From: Gemmatimonadota bacterium
GTDB taxonomy: Bacteria; Gemmatimonadota; Gemmatimonadetes; Longimicrobiales; Gaopeijiaceae
Length of the DNA: 64,000 nt
Direction of reading: 5' to 3'
Assembly (NCBI GenBank): GCA_029262115.1
Contig: JAJCZZ010000049.1
Location: 62,001 to 126,000, forward strand
Under the pieces are notes generated by a model, which saw nothing but the letters and a program-made list of their open reading frames with translations, ran no database searches and was not told the origin of the DNA. A program made the translations under genes and the position numbers. Positions 41,384-51,189 of this stretch are shown here, in pieces; positions within the stretch are counted from its first letter, which is position 1; each line of letters starts with the position of its first letter.

Positions 41384-42847
41384 ATGTCGGTCTCGGACAT
41401 TGCGGACGCACTCCGGTCCGCCGGCCTCTCGGTCACACTGCGAGGTCCGGCGGACGTCGTCGTTCATGGGGCCACCCAGGACTCCCGGCGGGTGTCCGAG
41501 GGCGATGTCTTCCTGGCATGGGCCGGCACCGCCGTCGATGCCCACGATCACGTGCCCGCGGCCGTCGACGCCGGCGCGGTGGCTCTCGTCGTGGAGCGCG
41601 CCCTTCCCGATGTCGACGTCCCCCAGCTCGTGGTCGACAATGGGCGGGCGGCGGCGGCCGTAACGGCCGACGTACTGGGGGGATCTCCGTGGCGGAACCT
41701 GTTCCTCGCGGCGGTCACCGGGACCAACGGGAAGACCACCACCGCCATGATGGCGCGCCACATCCTGTCCTCGCGGGGACCCGCGGCCGCGATCGGTACG
41801 CTGGGCGTGACCGACGACGCCGGTGTCCGGCCCGGCACGGAGGGGCTCACCACGCCGGGTCCGGTCCAACTCACGGCGTGGCTCCGTGAGCTCGTGGAGG
41901 ACGGTGTCGAAGCGGTCGTGATGGAAGCCTCGTCGCACGCGCTCGACCAGCGCCGTCTCGACGGTGTTCGCTTCGCTGTGGCCGCGTTCACGAACCTCAG
42001 CCAGGATCATCTCGACTACCACGGGGACCTGGACGACTACCGCGATGCGAAGCTCCGCCTCACCGGGCTTGCCGGACCGGACGCAACCCTCGTCGTCAAC
42101 CGGGACGAGGACGCGTGGGACGGACTCGACGCAGGCGGACGGAGGGTGCTCGGCTTCAGCGTCGGCGGGGAGGCCGAGGTGCGCGCCGCCGACCTTCGCA
42201 TGGGATCGAACGGGTCCACCTTCCGTCTGACCGTCGGCGACGAGAGCGAGCCCGTGCACCTTCGTCTGCTCGGGCGCTTCAATGTCGAGAACGCACTGGC
42301 TGCCGCGGGGATCGCCGTCGTAGCGGGGATGAACCTCGCCGCGATCGCCGAAGGCCTCTCCTCGGTACCGCAGATCGCCGGACGCCTCGAACTGGTCCAC
42401 GGCAAGGAGTTCGCGGTCCTGATCGACTTCGCCCACACGCCGGACGCGCTACGCAACGTCCTGACCACGCTCCGCCCGCTCACGAAGGGCCGACTGGTGG
42501 TGGTCTTCGGGGCCGGCGGAGACCGAGATCGAAGCAAGCGCGGTCCGATGGCGATGGCCGTCTCCGAGGAAGCGGACGTACTCATCCTCACATCGGACAA
42601 CCCGCGGACCGAGGACCCTGAACGCATCCTCGACGATCTCTGCTCGACCCTCGAGGCCGGTACGTTCCGCCGCATCGCCGACCGTCGCGCGGCTATCCAC
42701 GCGGCCGTGGGCGACGCCCGAGGCGGCGACACGGTGCTTCTGGCCGGGAAGGGCCACGAGACCTATCAAGTGGTCGGCACCGAGAAGCTCCCGTTCGACG
42801 AGCGGGTGATCGTGCGGGAAGCGGTCCAGCGCCGGGGGGCGGCATGA
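41384..42847 (+). CDS. murE: UDP-MurNAc-L-Ala-D-Glu:meso-diaminopimelate ligase MurE
   Basis: The 487-residue Mur ligase has ATP loop VTGTNGKTTTA, the substrate region MEASSHAL and the DNPR motif (TSDNPRTEDP) that marks selection of meso-diaminopimelate rather than lysine. This predicts DAP-type, Gram-negative-like peptidoglycan. I chose the ATG at 41384; a GTG at 41369 would overlap ftsI by 8 nt. The end overlaps murF (ATGA). Confidence 0.95.
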   Translation: MSVSDIADALRSAGLSVTLRGPADVVVHGATQDSRRVSEGDVFLAWAGTAVDAHDHVPAAVDAGAVALVVERALPDVDVPQLVVDNGRAAAAVTADVLGGSPWRNLFLAAVTGTNGKTTTAMMARHILSSRGPAAAIGTLGVTDDAGVRPGTEGLTTPGPVQLTAWLRELVEDGVEAVVMEASSHALDQRRLDGVRFAVAAFTNLSQDHLDYHGDLDDYRDAKLRLTGLAGPDATLVVNRDEDAWDGLDAGGRRVLGFSVGGEAEVRAADLRMGSNGSTFRLTVGDESEPVHLRLLGRFNVENALAAAGIAVVAGMNLAAIAEGLSSVPQIAGRLELVHGKEFAVLIDFAHTPDALRNVLTTLRPLTKGRLVVVFGAGGDRDRSKRGPMAMAVSEEADVLILTSDNPRTEDPERILDDLCSTLEAGTFRRIADRRAAIHAAVGDARGGDTVLLAGKGHETYQVVGTEKLPFDERVIVREAVQRRGAA

Positions 42848-44238
42848 GCTTCGTCTGGACGGACCGGATGGTGCGCGTCGCGCTCGGCCTGCGGGAAGAG
42901 TTGGCGGTCGAAGGGGTCGAGTACACGGCGGTTTGCACCGACTCGCGTTCGGTGCGCGACGGCGCCCTGTATGTCGCCTTGGTCGGCGAGAACTTCGATG
43001 GGCACGACTTCGTGGCCGCGGCGCTGTCGGAAGGCGCGATCGGCGCGGTGGTGAGCGGTCCGGTCGCGGGCGCCGGCGTCGCGCCCATCTACCCGGTCGA
43101 CGACACGCTGGTCTCGCTCGGCGCCCTGGCGCGGTACCGCCGCGACGCCTTGCAGGTGCCGGTCGTCGGGATCACCGGGTCGTCGGGAAAGACCACGACC
43201 AAGGACCTCATGCAGGCCGCCCTGTCCCGGACGCTCACGGTGCACGCGACGAAGGGAAATCTGAACAACCGCATCGGGGCGCCGATGACGATCCTGTCGA
43301 CCCCCGACGATGCGGAGGTCGTCGTCGTGGAGATGGGCACGAACGAGCCGGGCGAGATCGGCGCGTTGGCGCATATCGGTCGACCGGACATCGGGGTCCT
43401 GACGACCGTCGGAGAGAGCCACCTCGAGAAGCTCGGCTCGGTCGAGGGTGTCCTCCACGAGAAGCTCGACCTGATCCGTGGGCTGGCCCAGGGCGGGCGA
43501 GCGGTGGTTGGAGACACGCCTCCGATGCTCGTCGAGGGGGCCCGCGAGGTCCTCGAATCCGTGCGTGTGGCGGGATGGTCGGAGCGCGCGGACGAGGACC
43601 TGCGACCCGAGGACGCGCGGGTGGACGGCGCGGGACGGTGGTCGTTCGGCTGGCACGGACACCGGGCGGGACTACGCCTGCCTGGTCGCCACGCCGTGGC
43701 CAATGCACTCCTCGCGTTGGCGGTCGCCGAGATGCTCGGCGTGCCGCGGTCGGACGCCGCAGCCGGCCTGTCGGACGCCGAACCGGGAGACATGCGCGGC
43801 CACCTCCAATCGATCGGTGACGTCCGCCTCCTCGTCGACTGCTACAACGCGAATCCGCAGAGCGTCCGAGCCGCGCTCGACCTGCTGGGAACGTTGGACG
43901 CGGGCCGCCGGGTGGCGGTTCTCGGAACGATGCTCGAGCTGGGAGTCGAGTCGGATCAGCTCCACGAGGATGTCCTCGAAGACGCTCTCGCGGGCGGTCT
44001 CGATCTGATCGTCGCGACCGGCGATTTCGTGGATGCGGCGGAGCGTCGAGGGTGGGTGGGCCGCGACGATCTCATCGCGGCACGGGACTGGCACGACGCC
44101 TATGCCGGCCTCCGTCAGCGGATGGACGGTTCCGAGACCGTCCTTCTCAAGGCATCCCGAGGGGTCGCGCTCGAAGGAATGGTGGACCTCTTCGAGAACG
44201 ACTTCGGCGGACGTGCCTCCGCAGGCCAGGAGTCCTGA
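42844..44238 (+). CDS. murF: UDP-MurNAc-tripeptide:D-Ala-D-Ala ligase MurF
   Basis: The 464-residue ligase has ATP loop GITGSSGKTTTKD, then NLNNRIGAP, VEMGTNEPGEI, VDCYNANPQSV and VLGTMLELG, all MurF hallmarks. It adds D-Ala-D-Ala to the UDP-MurNAc tripeptide. Its stop shares one base with the mraY ATG. The ddl gene that makes D-Ala-D-Ala is not in this window; alr, which supplies D-Ala, is at 62564. Confidence 0.95.
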   Translation: MSFVWTDRMVRVALGLREELAVEGVEYTAVCTDSRSVRDGALYVALVGENFDGHDFVAAALSEGAIGAVVSGPVAGAGVAPIYPVDDTLVSLGALARYRRDALQVPVVGITGSSGKTTTKDLMQAALSRTLTVHATKGNLNNRIGAPMTILSTPDDAEVVVVEMGTNEPGEIGALAHIGRPDIGVLTTVGESHLEKLGSVEGVLHEKLDLIRGLAQGGRAVVGDTPPMLVEGAREVLESVRVAGWSERADEDLRPEDARVDGAGRWSFGWHGHRAGLRLPGRHAVANALLALAVAEMLGVPRSDAAAGLSDAEPGDMRGHLQSIGDVRLLVDCYNANPQSVRAALDLLGTLDAGRRVAVLGTMLELGVESDQLHEDVLEDALAGGLDLIVATGDFVDAAERRGWVGRDDLIAARDWHDAYAGLRQRMDGSETVLLKASRGVALEGMVDLFENDFGGRASAGQES

Positions 44239-45341
44239 TGTTCTATCATTTGCTGCCGCAGCTCGCCGAAATCCACATCGTCTTCAACGTCTTCCGCTAC
44301 ATCACGTTCCGGACGGCGGGGGCGGTGGTCACCGCGTTCGTCATTGCGTTCGTGACCGGGCCGCGGGTGATTCAGTGGCTCGAGCGCATCAATCTCGGCC
44401 AGGTGGTCCGGGAGGAGGGGCCCGATCACCAGCACAAAGCCGGTACGCCGACCATGGGCGGCGTCATCATCCTGCTGTCCGCCTCGATCTCCACGCTGCT
44501 GTGGGCCGAACTCACGAACCCCTATACGCTCTGGGCTTTGGGCGCGCTCTTGTGGATGGGACTGCTCGGCTTCCTCGACGACTACCTCAAGGTGGCGCGC
44601 GGGAAGTCGGAGGGGCTGATCGCGCGGTACAAGATGGTCGGTCAGTGGACCTTCGGGCTGGGGATGGGTCTCCTGTTGGTCCTGAACCCGATTTCGGGGC
44701 TCCCGACGAACATGACCGGGGTTCCGTTCTTCAGCGATCACGCCGCGGTCTTCTGGCCGCCGGTGTTCGTTCTGTTCGTCGGCACCGTCATCTCCGGAAC
44801 GTCGAACGCGGTCAACCTGGCGGACGGCCTGGACGGCCTGGCCGCCGGACTCACAGGCATCGCCGTCGCGACCTTTGGCGTGATCGCGTACCTGTCCGGC
44901 CGTGTCGATACTTCCGCGTATCTGGGCCTGTTCTACCTCCCGGGGGCGGGTGAGCTCACGATCTTCGCGCTCGCGCTGGCCAGTGCGGCCGTCAGCTTTC
45001 TCTGGTTCAACGCACATCCCGCCCAGGTCTTCATGGGCGACACGGGATCGCTTGCCATGGGCGGGGCCATCGGCGTCATGGCCATCCTGCTCAAGGCCGA
45101 GTTCCTGCTCGTGATCGTCGGCGGCGTTTTCGTTGCTGAAGCGCTGAGCGTGATGCTGCAGGTGGCCTGGTTCAAGTACACGCAGCGCCGGTACGGCGAG
45201 GGGCGGCGGCTTTTCAAGATGACGCCGATCCATCACCACTTCGAGAAGATCGGATGGCACGAGACACAAGTGGTGATCCGGTTCTGGATCGTCGGTTTGA
45301 TGTTCGCGATGCTGGCCATCACTACGCTCAAGATTCGGTGA
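44238..45341 (+). CDS. mraY: Phospho-MurNAc-pentapeptide translocase MraY
   Basis: The 367-residue, roughly ten-helix membrane enzyme transfers phospho-MurNAc-pentapeptide to undecaprenyl phosphate. Motifs present are HQHKAGTPTMGG, FLDDYLKV, NAVNLADGLDGLA (catalytic Asp), FMGDTGSLA and TPIHHHFEK. Start ATG 44238 follows CCAGGAG and overlaps the murF TGA by one base. Confidence 0.97.
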   Translation: MFYHLLPQLAEIHIVFNVFRYITFRTAGAVVTAFVIAFVTGPRVIQWLERINLGQVVREEGPDHQHKAGTPTMGGVIILLSASISTLLWAELTNPYTLWALGALLWMGLLGFLDDYLKVARGKSEGLIARYKMVGQWTFGLGMGLLLVLNPISGLPTNMTGVPFFSDHAAVFWPPVFVLFVGTVISGTSNAVNLADGLDGLAAGLTGIAVATFGVIAYLSGRVDTSAYLGLFYLPGAGELTIFALALASAAVSFLWFNAHPAQVFMGDTGSLAMGGAIGVMAILLKAEFLLVIVGGVFVAEALSVMLQVAWFKYTQRRYGEGRRLFKMTPIHHHFEKIGWHETQVVIRFWIVGLMFAMLAITTLKIR

Positions 45342-45347
45342 GCGAAT

Positions 45348-46742
45348 ATGGTGCGCAAGAAGGAGCCGCCAGCGAAAAGGTTCGACCTCGATGGGGCCGA
45401 CGTTGCGGTCATTGGCCTCGGTGCAAGTGGACGAGCGGCCGCCCGGCTGGCTCTGGCAAAGGGAGGGAAGGTCTATGTCTCGGATCTGCACGCTGACGCC
45501 CAGACTACAGATGGTGGAGCCGAGCTGCGTGCGCTCGGAGCCGACGTGGAATGGGGCGGACACGACATCGAACGGGTGGCGGGCTCCGACCTCGTGGTGG
45601 TCAGCCCAGGAATCCCCACGGGTGCTCCAGTGCTTCGAGCGCTCACGGATCGTGGTCTTGGGTGGATCTCCGAGCCTGAGCTCGCCGTTCGGTACTTCAG
45701 CGGTCAACTGATTGCCGTCACTGGTACCAACGGCAAGACCACGACGTCGGTGCTGCTCCAGCACCTCATGGCATCGGCCGGACGAAGCGTCTCTCTGGGC
45801 GGCAACGTCGGTGGAGGGTTGGCGCCCGCCGCGTCCGATCTCGTGCTCGACGAGACGCCGGCCGAGTGGTGGATCCTGGAACTGTCGTCGTTCCAGCTGG
45901 GGGCGATCGACACGCTTCGGCCCGACATCGGCATCGTGACCAACCTCAGCCCCGACCATCTCGATTATTACGACTCCGTTCAGGCGTACTACGCCGACAA
46001 GGCCAGGCTCTTCCTGAACGCGGACGATCATGTGGGATGGGTGCTTCCGGCGGGCGACGACGCCGTGGAACGTCTGGCGGGGGACGCGCCCGGTCACCGC
46101 TTCTACTTTTGTCACGAGCCCGATCCCGGATCGCAGGCGTTCGTGCGAGACTCGACGCTGACGCTCTCGGTCGACGGCGTGGAGGAGGCTCTGGTGCGGG
46201 TGGACGAGCTGCCGCTCCTGGGGCGCCACAACCATGTCAACGCGCTGACCGCCGCTCTGGCGGCCCGGCTGGCGGGGGTCGACGCGCGGGAGTTGGGAGT
46301 GGGCCTCCGCTCGGCCGAGCCTCTTCCGCACCGCATGGCGCCCGTGGCGGACGTCGACGGCGTCCTCTGGGTGAACGACTCGAAGGCGACGAACGTCGCC
46401 GCTACGGTGAGCGCCCTCCAGAGTCTGGAACGTCCGGTCGTGCTCCTCCTGGGCGGGAAGGACAAGGACGAGGAGTACGCGCCTCTTCGGTCCGCCCTGG
46501 CCAGCGTCAGGGCAGCGGTCGTGTACGGAGCCGCCGGGCCGCGGATGGCCCGCGAGTTGGACGGCGTGGTTCCGATGATCCGCGTGGACGGCACGTTCGC
46601 GGATGCGGTCGACGCGGGCCGGGCCGCGTGCGAGCCCGGAGACATCCTGTTGCTGTCTCCGGCATGCTCCTCCTTCGACATGTTCTCGAACTACGAGGAG
46701 CGCGGACGACGCTTCGCCGAGCTCGCCGAGAGTGGGCCGTAA
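45348..46742 (+). CDS. murD: UDP-MurNAc-L-Ala:D-glutamate ligase MurD
   Basis: The 464-residue ligase has an N-terminal Rossmann loop (VAVIGLGASGRAAARLA), ATP loop AVTGTNGKTTTS, ELSSFQLGAID, NLSPDHLDYY, HNHVNALTAA and WVNDSKATN. It adds D-Glu to UDP-MurNAc-L-Ala. It is 6 bp after mraY, and its TAA last base is the A of the ftsW ATG. Confidence 0.96.
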   Translation: MVRKKEPPAKRFDLDGADVAVIGLGASGRAAARLALAKGGKVYVSDLHADAQTTDGGAELRALGADVEWGGHDIERVAGSDLVVVSPGIPTGAPVLRALTDRGLGWISEPELAVRYFSGQLIAVTGTNGKTTTSVLLQHLMASAGRSVSLGGNVGGGLAPAASDLVLDETPAEWWILELSSFQLGAIDTLRPDIGIVTNLSPDHLDYYDSVQAYYADKARLFLNADDHVGWVLPAGDDAVERLAGDAPGHRFYFCHEPDPGSQAFVRDSTLTLSVDGVEEALVRVDELPLLGRHNHVNALTAALAARLAGVDARELGVGLRSAEPLPHRMAPVADVDGVLWVNDSKATNVAATVSALQSLERPVVLLLGGKDKDEEYAPLRSALASVRAAVVYGAAGPRMARELDGVVPMIRVDGTFADAVDAGRAACEPGDILLLSPACSSFDMFSNYEERGRRFAELAESGP

Positions 46743-47917
46743 TGGCTCGGCCTCTCGATCTCGCTCCGGCGACGGCGCGCAACCTCCCGCACTCCGGGCT
46801 CGGCCGCGGGTGGGAGCCCGCTGTGCTGCTCGGATTGACGTTGCTGCTCCTGTCGTTCGGCCTCGTGACGCTCTACAGCGCCTCTTCGGTCCTGGCCCTG
46901 CGCCAGGGCTCGCCGGACACGTTCTACGTCTTGAGACAGGCCACGGGCGCGGGCGTGGGCCTGATCCTGCTGTTCGTGTGCGCGGCCGTCCCCTACCGCG
47001 CCTGGGCCCACCTTGCGTGGCCGCTGCTCGGGCTGTCGATCGCGGCTCTGGTTTTCATCGTCCTGCCGGGCACTGAATCGATGGCGCCTGAGGTAAAAGG
47101 CGCGCGTCGTTGGCTGCGCGTCGGCAGGGTGGCCGTCCAGCCGTCCGACCTCGCCAAGATGGCGGTGGTCATCTGGACTGCGGCAATCGCCGTCCGGAAG
47201 ACCGACCACTTCAGTCGTCTGGGACAGGGGCTCGGACCGTTCTTCATGATCTGGGCGCTCGTGCTCGTCCCGGTCGTTCTGGAGCCCGATCTGAGCACGG
47301 CCTTGCTCATTGCGATGGTGGGCATGCTCATCGTCTTCGCGGCCGGCGCGCGCGTCGGCCACTTCATTTTCCTGGGTCTTCTCCTGACCCCGTTCCTCCA
47401 CCATCAACTACTGGTCGGGTTCCGAGCGCAACGCATTATGGCGTTTCTCAACCCGGCCGCCGATCCCGAGGGTGCGGGCTTCCAGGTCCGTCAGTCCCTC
47501 GTGGCGCTGGGGTCCGGGGGAATGACGGGTGTCGGATTCGGAGAGGGACGGCAGAAGTTCGGGTTCCTCCCCGAGGCGCACAACGACTTCATCTTCGCAA
47601 TGGTCGGAGAGGAGTGGGGCCTGATGGGCGTCGCCTTCCTCCTGTCGGTCTACATGTTGGTCGTCCTCGTGGGATTTCGCATCGCGGGTCGCGCCCCCGA
47701 CCTGTTCGGAGAACTCCTCGCCATCGGCTTCACCAGCCTCATCGCGTTGCAGGCCGTGCTGCACATGGCGGTCGGCCTGGGCCTCGTTCCCCCGACGGGC
47801 TTGGCGCTTCCGCTCGTGTCCTACGGGCGTTCGAACCTGCTCATGACGATGGCGTCGCTGGGCATTCTCGTCTCCATTGCTCGGGCCGCGCCCGGGGGGA
47901 AGAGCGCCCGTGCCTGA
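46742..47917 (+). CDS. ftsW: Lipid II polymerase FtsW (SEDS family)
   Basis: The 391-residue protein has about ten membrane helices. SEDS motifs include LYSASS near the first helix, KGARRWLRVG, VQPSDLAKM, LEPDLSTAL, LPEAHNDFIFAMVGEE-type segments (FLPEAHNDFIF) and PLVSYGRSNLL near the end. It polymerises septal glycan with FtsI. The ATG at 46742 gives the expected short cytoplasmic N-terminus; the longer open frame upstream overlaps murD. Confidence 0.96.
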   Translation: MARPLDLAPATARNLPHSGLGRGWEPAVLLGLTLLLLSFGLVTLYSASSVLALRQGSPDTFYVLRQATGAGVGLILLFVCAAVPYRAWAHLAWPLLGLSIAALVFIVLPGTESMAPEVKGARRWLRVGRVAVQPSDLAKMAVVIWTAAIAVRKTDHFSRLGQGLGPFFMIWALVLVPVVLEPDLSTALLIAMVGMLIVFAAGARVGHFIFLGLLLTPFLHHQLLVGFRAQRIMAFLNPAADPEGAGFQVRQSLVALGSGGMTGVGFGEGRQKFGFLPEAHNDFIFAMVGEEWGLMGVAFLLSVYMLVVLVGFRIAGRAPDLFGELLAIGFTSLIALQAVLHMAVGLGLVPPTGLALPLVSYGRSNLLMTMASLGILVSIARAAPGGKSARA

Positions 47918-49052
47918 TGCCGGACCCGTGGTAGTGTATTCCGGTGGCGGAACCGGGGGTCACCTCTACCCGGCCCTCGCCCTGGCCGATGAAGTCGCCC
48001 GCCTTCGACCGGACGTCCATGCCCACTTCGTGGGTGCGTCCCGAGGCATCGAGGCGCGCGTGCTGCCGGAGCAGGGCAGGGAGCACACGCTTCTCCCGGT
48101 CGAAGGCTTCCAGCGGGGCGGCGGTCTCATGCGGAGCCTGGGTGTAGTGATCGCCCTCGGGCGCTCGCTCATCGAGGTTGTCTCGTTGTTCCGACGCATC
48201 CGCCCGTCCGCCGTGGTCGTGACCGGCGGGTACGCGGGTGGTCCGTCCGGGATCGTGGCCGGCGCCCTGGGGATCCCCCTCGTGGTCCAGGAGCAGAACT
48301 CGGTGCCCGGAAAGACCGTCAGGCTGCTTTCGGTCTGGGCTCGGGAAGTGCACGTCGCCTTTCCGGAAGCGACCGCCCTTCTTCCCAGAACGTCCCACGT
48401 GGAGTGTACGGGTAACCCGGTCCGCGTTTCGGATCCGGTCCCCCGAGCAGAGGCGCGCGCCCGATTCGGGCTCTCACCGGACGGGGTGGTTCTGTTGGTG
48501 GTCGGCGGGAGCCAGGGTTCGCGGGCCATGAACGAGACCCTCTCGGCGTCGGTCGCGAGGGTTGCGGCCGGGGAACTCCGCCGCCCTGAACGCCTCGAGA
48601 TCCTGTGGTCCACCGGCCCGACGCACATCGACGGTGTACGCGGTGCACTCGAGGCGGCCGGTACCCCCTCATGGGTCCACGCGGTCCCGTACATCGACGA
48701 CATGCCCGCCGCGCTCTCTGCCGCTGACTTCGCCGTCAGCCGCGCCGGTGCGATGGCCACGGCGGAGCTTCTGAGCGAAGGACTCCCAGCCATTCTGATC
48801 CCGCTTCCGACGGCGGCCGCCGATCATCAAACGGAAAACGCCCGGGCGCTGACGGAGGCGGACGCGGCGGTGATGCTGGTTGAAGCCGGCCTGACGACCG
48901 AGCAGCTCTGGTCGGACGTGGCCGTGATGGCGGGGGATCCAGCGCGTCGCCAAGCGATGGCGGTCTCGGCTCGCGAGCGCGCCCGTCCCCATGCGACCAC
49001 GACGATTGCCGAGCGCATCGTGCGGCTTCTCCCGGCCAGGAAGCCGGCATGA
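47910..49052 (+). CDS. murG: UDP-GlcNAc:lipid I N-acetylglucosaminyltransferase MurG
   Basis: The 380-residue GT-B enzyme has GGGTGGHLYPALALA near the N-terminus, VVTGGYAGGPSG, EQNSVPGKT, VVGGSQGSRAMN and the donor-binding SRAGAMATAELL. It makes lipid II at the inner membrane. I chose GTG 47910 (overlapping ftsW by 8 nt, behind GGGGGGAAGAG); an in-frame start at 47877 would lengthen the overlap. Confidence 0.95.
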   Translation: MPDAGPVVVYSGGGTGGHLYPALALADEVARLRPDVHAHFVGASRGIEARVLPEQGREHTLLPVEGFQRGGGLMRSLGVVIALGRSLIEVVSLFRRIRPSAVVVTGGYAGGPSGIVAGALGIPLVVQEQNSVPGKTVRLLSVWAREVHVAFPEATALLPRTSHVECTGNPVRVSDPVPRAEARARFGLSPDGVVLLVVGGSQGSRAMNETLSASVARVAAGELRRPERLEILWSTGPTHIDGVRGALEAAGTPSWVHAVPYIDDMPAALSAADFAVSRAGAMATAELLSEGLPAILIPLPTAAADHQTENARALTEADAAVMLVEAGLTTEQLWSDVAVMAGDPARRQAMAVSARERARPHATTTIAERIVRLLPARKPA

Positions 49053-50461
49053 ACGCGCCGGTTGTGGACCTGCACGCGTTGGCCCGGACCGGTCCGGTCC
49101 ACTTCATGGGCGCCGGGGGGGCCGGCATGTGTGCGCTCGCGGAGCTGATCCTCCGCAGAGGGGGTCAGGCGAGCGGATGTGACGCGCGGGACAGCCGACC
49201 GCTCTCCGACCTGGTCGGGCTGGGCGCGACCGTCGACATCGGGCACCACCCCGATCATGTCTCTCGGGCGGTCGCGCTGGTCATCACGTCGGCCGTCGGC
49301 GGCGATCACGCCGAAGTGCGCGCGGCGCGGGAGCGTGGCATCCCGGTGCTGAAGCGAGCCCAGGCCCTCGGCTCTCTGGTCAACAACGGGACGGTCGTCG
49401 CGGTCGCCGGCACGCACGGCAAGACCACCACAACGGCGCTCACGACCACCATTCTGGTCGAGGCGGGCTTCGACCCCACGGGCTTCGTCGGCGGGCGGGT
49501 TCCCGCGTGGGAGGGGAACCTCCGCCTGGGCGGTTCGGACATCTCGGTCGTCGAAGCGGACGAATATGACCGGTCCTTCCATCAGCTCACTCCTGACGTC
49601 GCGATCGTCACGAATCTCGAGGCCGATCACCTCGACATCTACGGATCGCTCGACGGCGTGAAGGAGGGCTTCCGGATCTTTCTGGATGGCGTGCGGGACG
49701 GGGGTCGTGTCGTCGTGTGCGCCGACGACACGGGCGCGTCTCGCCTCCTGCCGAGCGTCGGGGATCGAGGGTACAGCTACGGACTCTCCGCCGGAAGCAT
49801 GCTCCGAGCGGTCGACGTGAGCGCGGACCCGACCGGAACCACGTGCCGCATCTTCGAGGAAGGCCAGGACCGAGGCCAGTTGACGCTGCCTTTGGGCGGC
49901 GTGCACAACCTCCGCAACGCCCTCGCCGGTGCCGCGGCGGCGCGGCACCTCGGGGCCGATTGGGACGCCATCAAGCGCGGCACGGCGTCCTTCTCCGGAG
50001 TGGGGCGGCGCTTCGAGCGATTGGGCGAGGCCGGCGGCGTCCTGATCGTGGATGACTACGCCCATCACCCGACGGAGATCGCCAGCACGCTCTCGGCCGC
50101 GACGGCCACGTTCAGTGACCGTCGCCTGGTGGTGGCGTTCCAGCCCCACCTGTTCTCGCGGACGCGGGACTTCTCTCGGGAGTTCGGAGCGTCTCTGATC
50201 GCAGCCGACGTCATCGTGGTGACCGATGTCTTCCCGGCACGGGAAGCGCCCATCGAAGGCGTGACCGGAGAGATCGTCGTCGATGCCGCCCGCTCGGCGG
50301 GGGCCGATGACGTGCGCTACGTGCCCGATGTCACGGACCTCGCCGAGGCGCTGTCGAACATCCTGCGTCCAGGGGACGTGCTGTTCACGCTCGGCGCCGG
50401 CTCCATCGAGTCGGTCGGAGCCGCGGTACTCTCCCGGCTGGAGAGGTCCGCCGATGCGTAG
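49049..50461 (+). CDS. murC: UDP-MurNAc:L-alanine ligase MurC
   Basis: The 470-residue ligase has N-terminal HFMGAGGAGMCALAE, ATP loop VAGTHGKTTTT, VEADEYDRSF, TNLEADHLDIY, GVGRRFER and VDDYAHHPTEI. It adds the first peptide residue to UDP-MurNAc. It is directly followed by ftsQ; in many dcw clusters murB lies here, but it is absent. ATG overlaps the murG stop by 4 nt. Confidence 0.96.
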   Translation: MNAPVVDLHALARTGPVHFMGAGGAGMCALAELILRRGGQASGCDARDSRPLSDLVGLGATVDIGHHPDHVSRAVALVITSAVGGDHAEVRAARERGIPVLKRAQALGSLVNNGTVVAVAGTHGKTTTTALTTTILVEAGFDPTGFVGGRVPAWEGNLRLGGSDISVVEADEYDRSFHQLTPDVAIVTNLEADHLDIYGSLDGVKEGFRIFLDGVRDGGRVVVCADDTGASRLLPSVGDRGYSYGLSAGSMLRAVDVSADPTGTTCRIFEEGQDRGQLTLPLGGVHNLRNALAGAAAARHLGADWDAIKRGTASFSGVGRRFERLGEAGGVLIVDDYAHHPTEIASTLSAATATFSDRRLVVAFQPHLFSRTRDFSREFGASLIAADVIVVTDVFPAREAPIEGVTGEIVVDAARSAGADDVRYVPDVTDLAEALSNILRPGDVLFTLGAGSIESVGAAVLSRLERSADA

Positions 50462-51185
50462 GGAACTCAAGATCATCCTGGTCACGCTGGCCGTGGGCGG
50501 CGCGTGGGCCATCGGGGGCAGGGTGCCCGGCATGCTCGATGAGGTCGAGGCCTTCCACGTGAGCGACGTACAGGTGGCGGGCGCGCGCTACCTGACGGAC
50601 GACGACGTGCGTGATCTCATGGAGCTGGACTCCGAGGCCAACATCTGGTCCGACGCATCGATCTGGGCGGACCGCCTGGAGCGGCACACCCTCGTCGAGA
50701 GCGCACGCGTGCGGCGGCGGTTGCCGGGCACGCTTCTGGTCGATATCCGGGAGCGACGCCCGGTCGCCTTGGTCTCCACGCCGACCCTCGAACCGGTCGA
50801 TGCGGATGGTGTGCTGCTGCCCATCGACCCGAGCGTGGTTCGTCTCGACCTGCCGATCATCGAGGCGGGGCGCGACGTCGCGTCGGGCGCACGGCTCGTG
50901 CCGGGCGCGACCCGGGAGCTCATCCGCGAGGTGGTTCGCCTGATGGACGGCGACACCGCCTTCCTCCAGATGGTGTCCGAGGTGGCATGGGCCGACGATC
51001 GGACCCTGGTCGCTCGTTGGTCCGATCCCGCGGTCGACTTCCTGCTCCAGCCGGGCACGTCTTCCCACCGGATCCGGGAAGGGATCCTCTCGCTGGACCA
51101 TGCCGTCGCGCAGGACCCTCGCAACCATCCCGACGTGGTCGACCTGCGGTTCGCCGACCAGGTCGTGATCCGAAGGAAGGAGTGA
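50454..51185 (+). CDS. ftsQ: Cell division protein FtsQ
   Basis: The 243-residue protein has a short cytoplasmic tail, a membrane helix (LKIILVTLAVGGAWAIGG), a POTRA domain (FHVSDVQVAGARYLTDDDV, LERHTLVESARVRRRLPG) and an FtsQ beta domain (LLVDIRERRPVALV). It links FtsL/FtsB with other divisome proteins. Start ATG 50454 overlaps murC by 8 nt and follows GAGAGG. Confidence 0.9.
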   Translation: MRRELKIILVTLAVGGAWAIGGRVPGMLDEVEAFHVSDVQVAGARYLTDDDVRDLMELDSEANIWSDASIWADRLERHTLVESARVRRRLPGTLLVDIRERRPVALVSTPTLEPVDADGVLLPIDPSVVRLDLPIIEAGRDVASGARLVPGATRELIREVVRLMDGDTAFLQMVSEVAWADDRTLVARWSDPAVDFLLQPGTSSHRIREGILSLDHAVAQDPRNHPDVVDLRFADQVVIRRKE

Positions 51186-51189
51186 CCTG

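Noticed and set aside
44115-46331. Long minus-strand open frame (738 codons) opposite murF-mraY-murD
   Set aside because: It is antisense to three unmistakable genes, has no domain resemblance and biased Arg/His/Gln composition, typical of shadow frames in GC-rich DNA.
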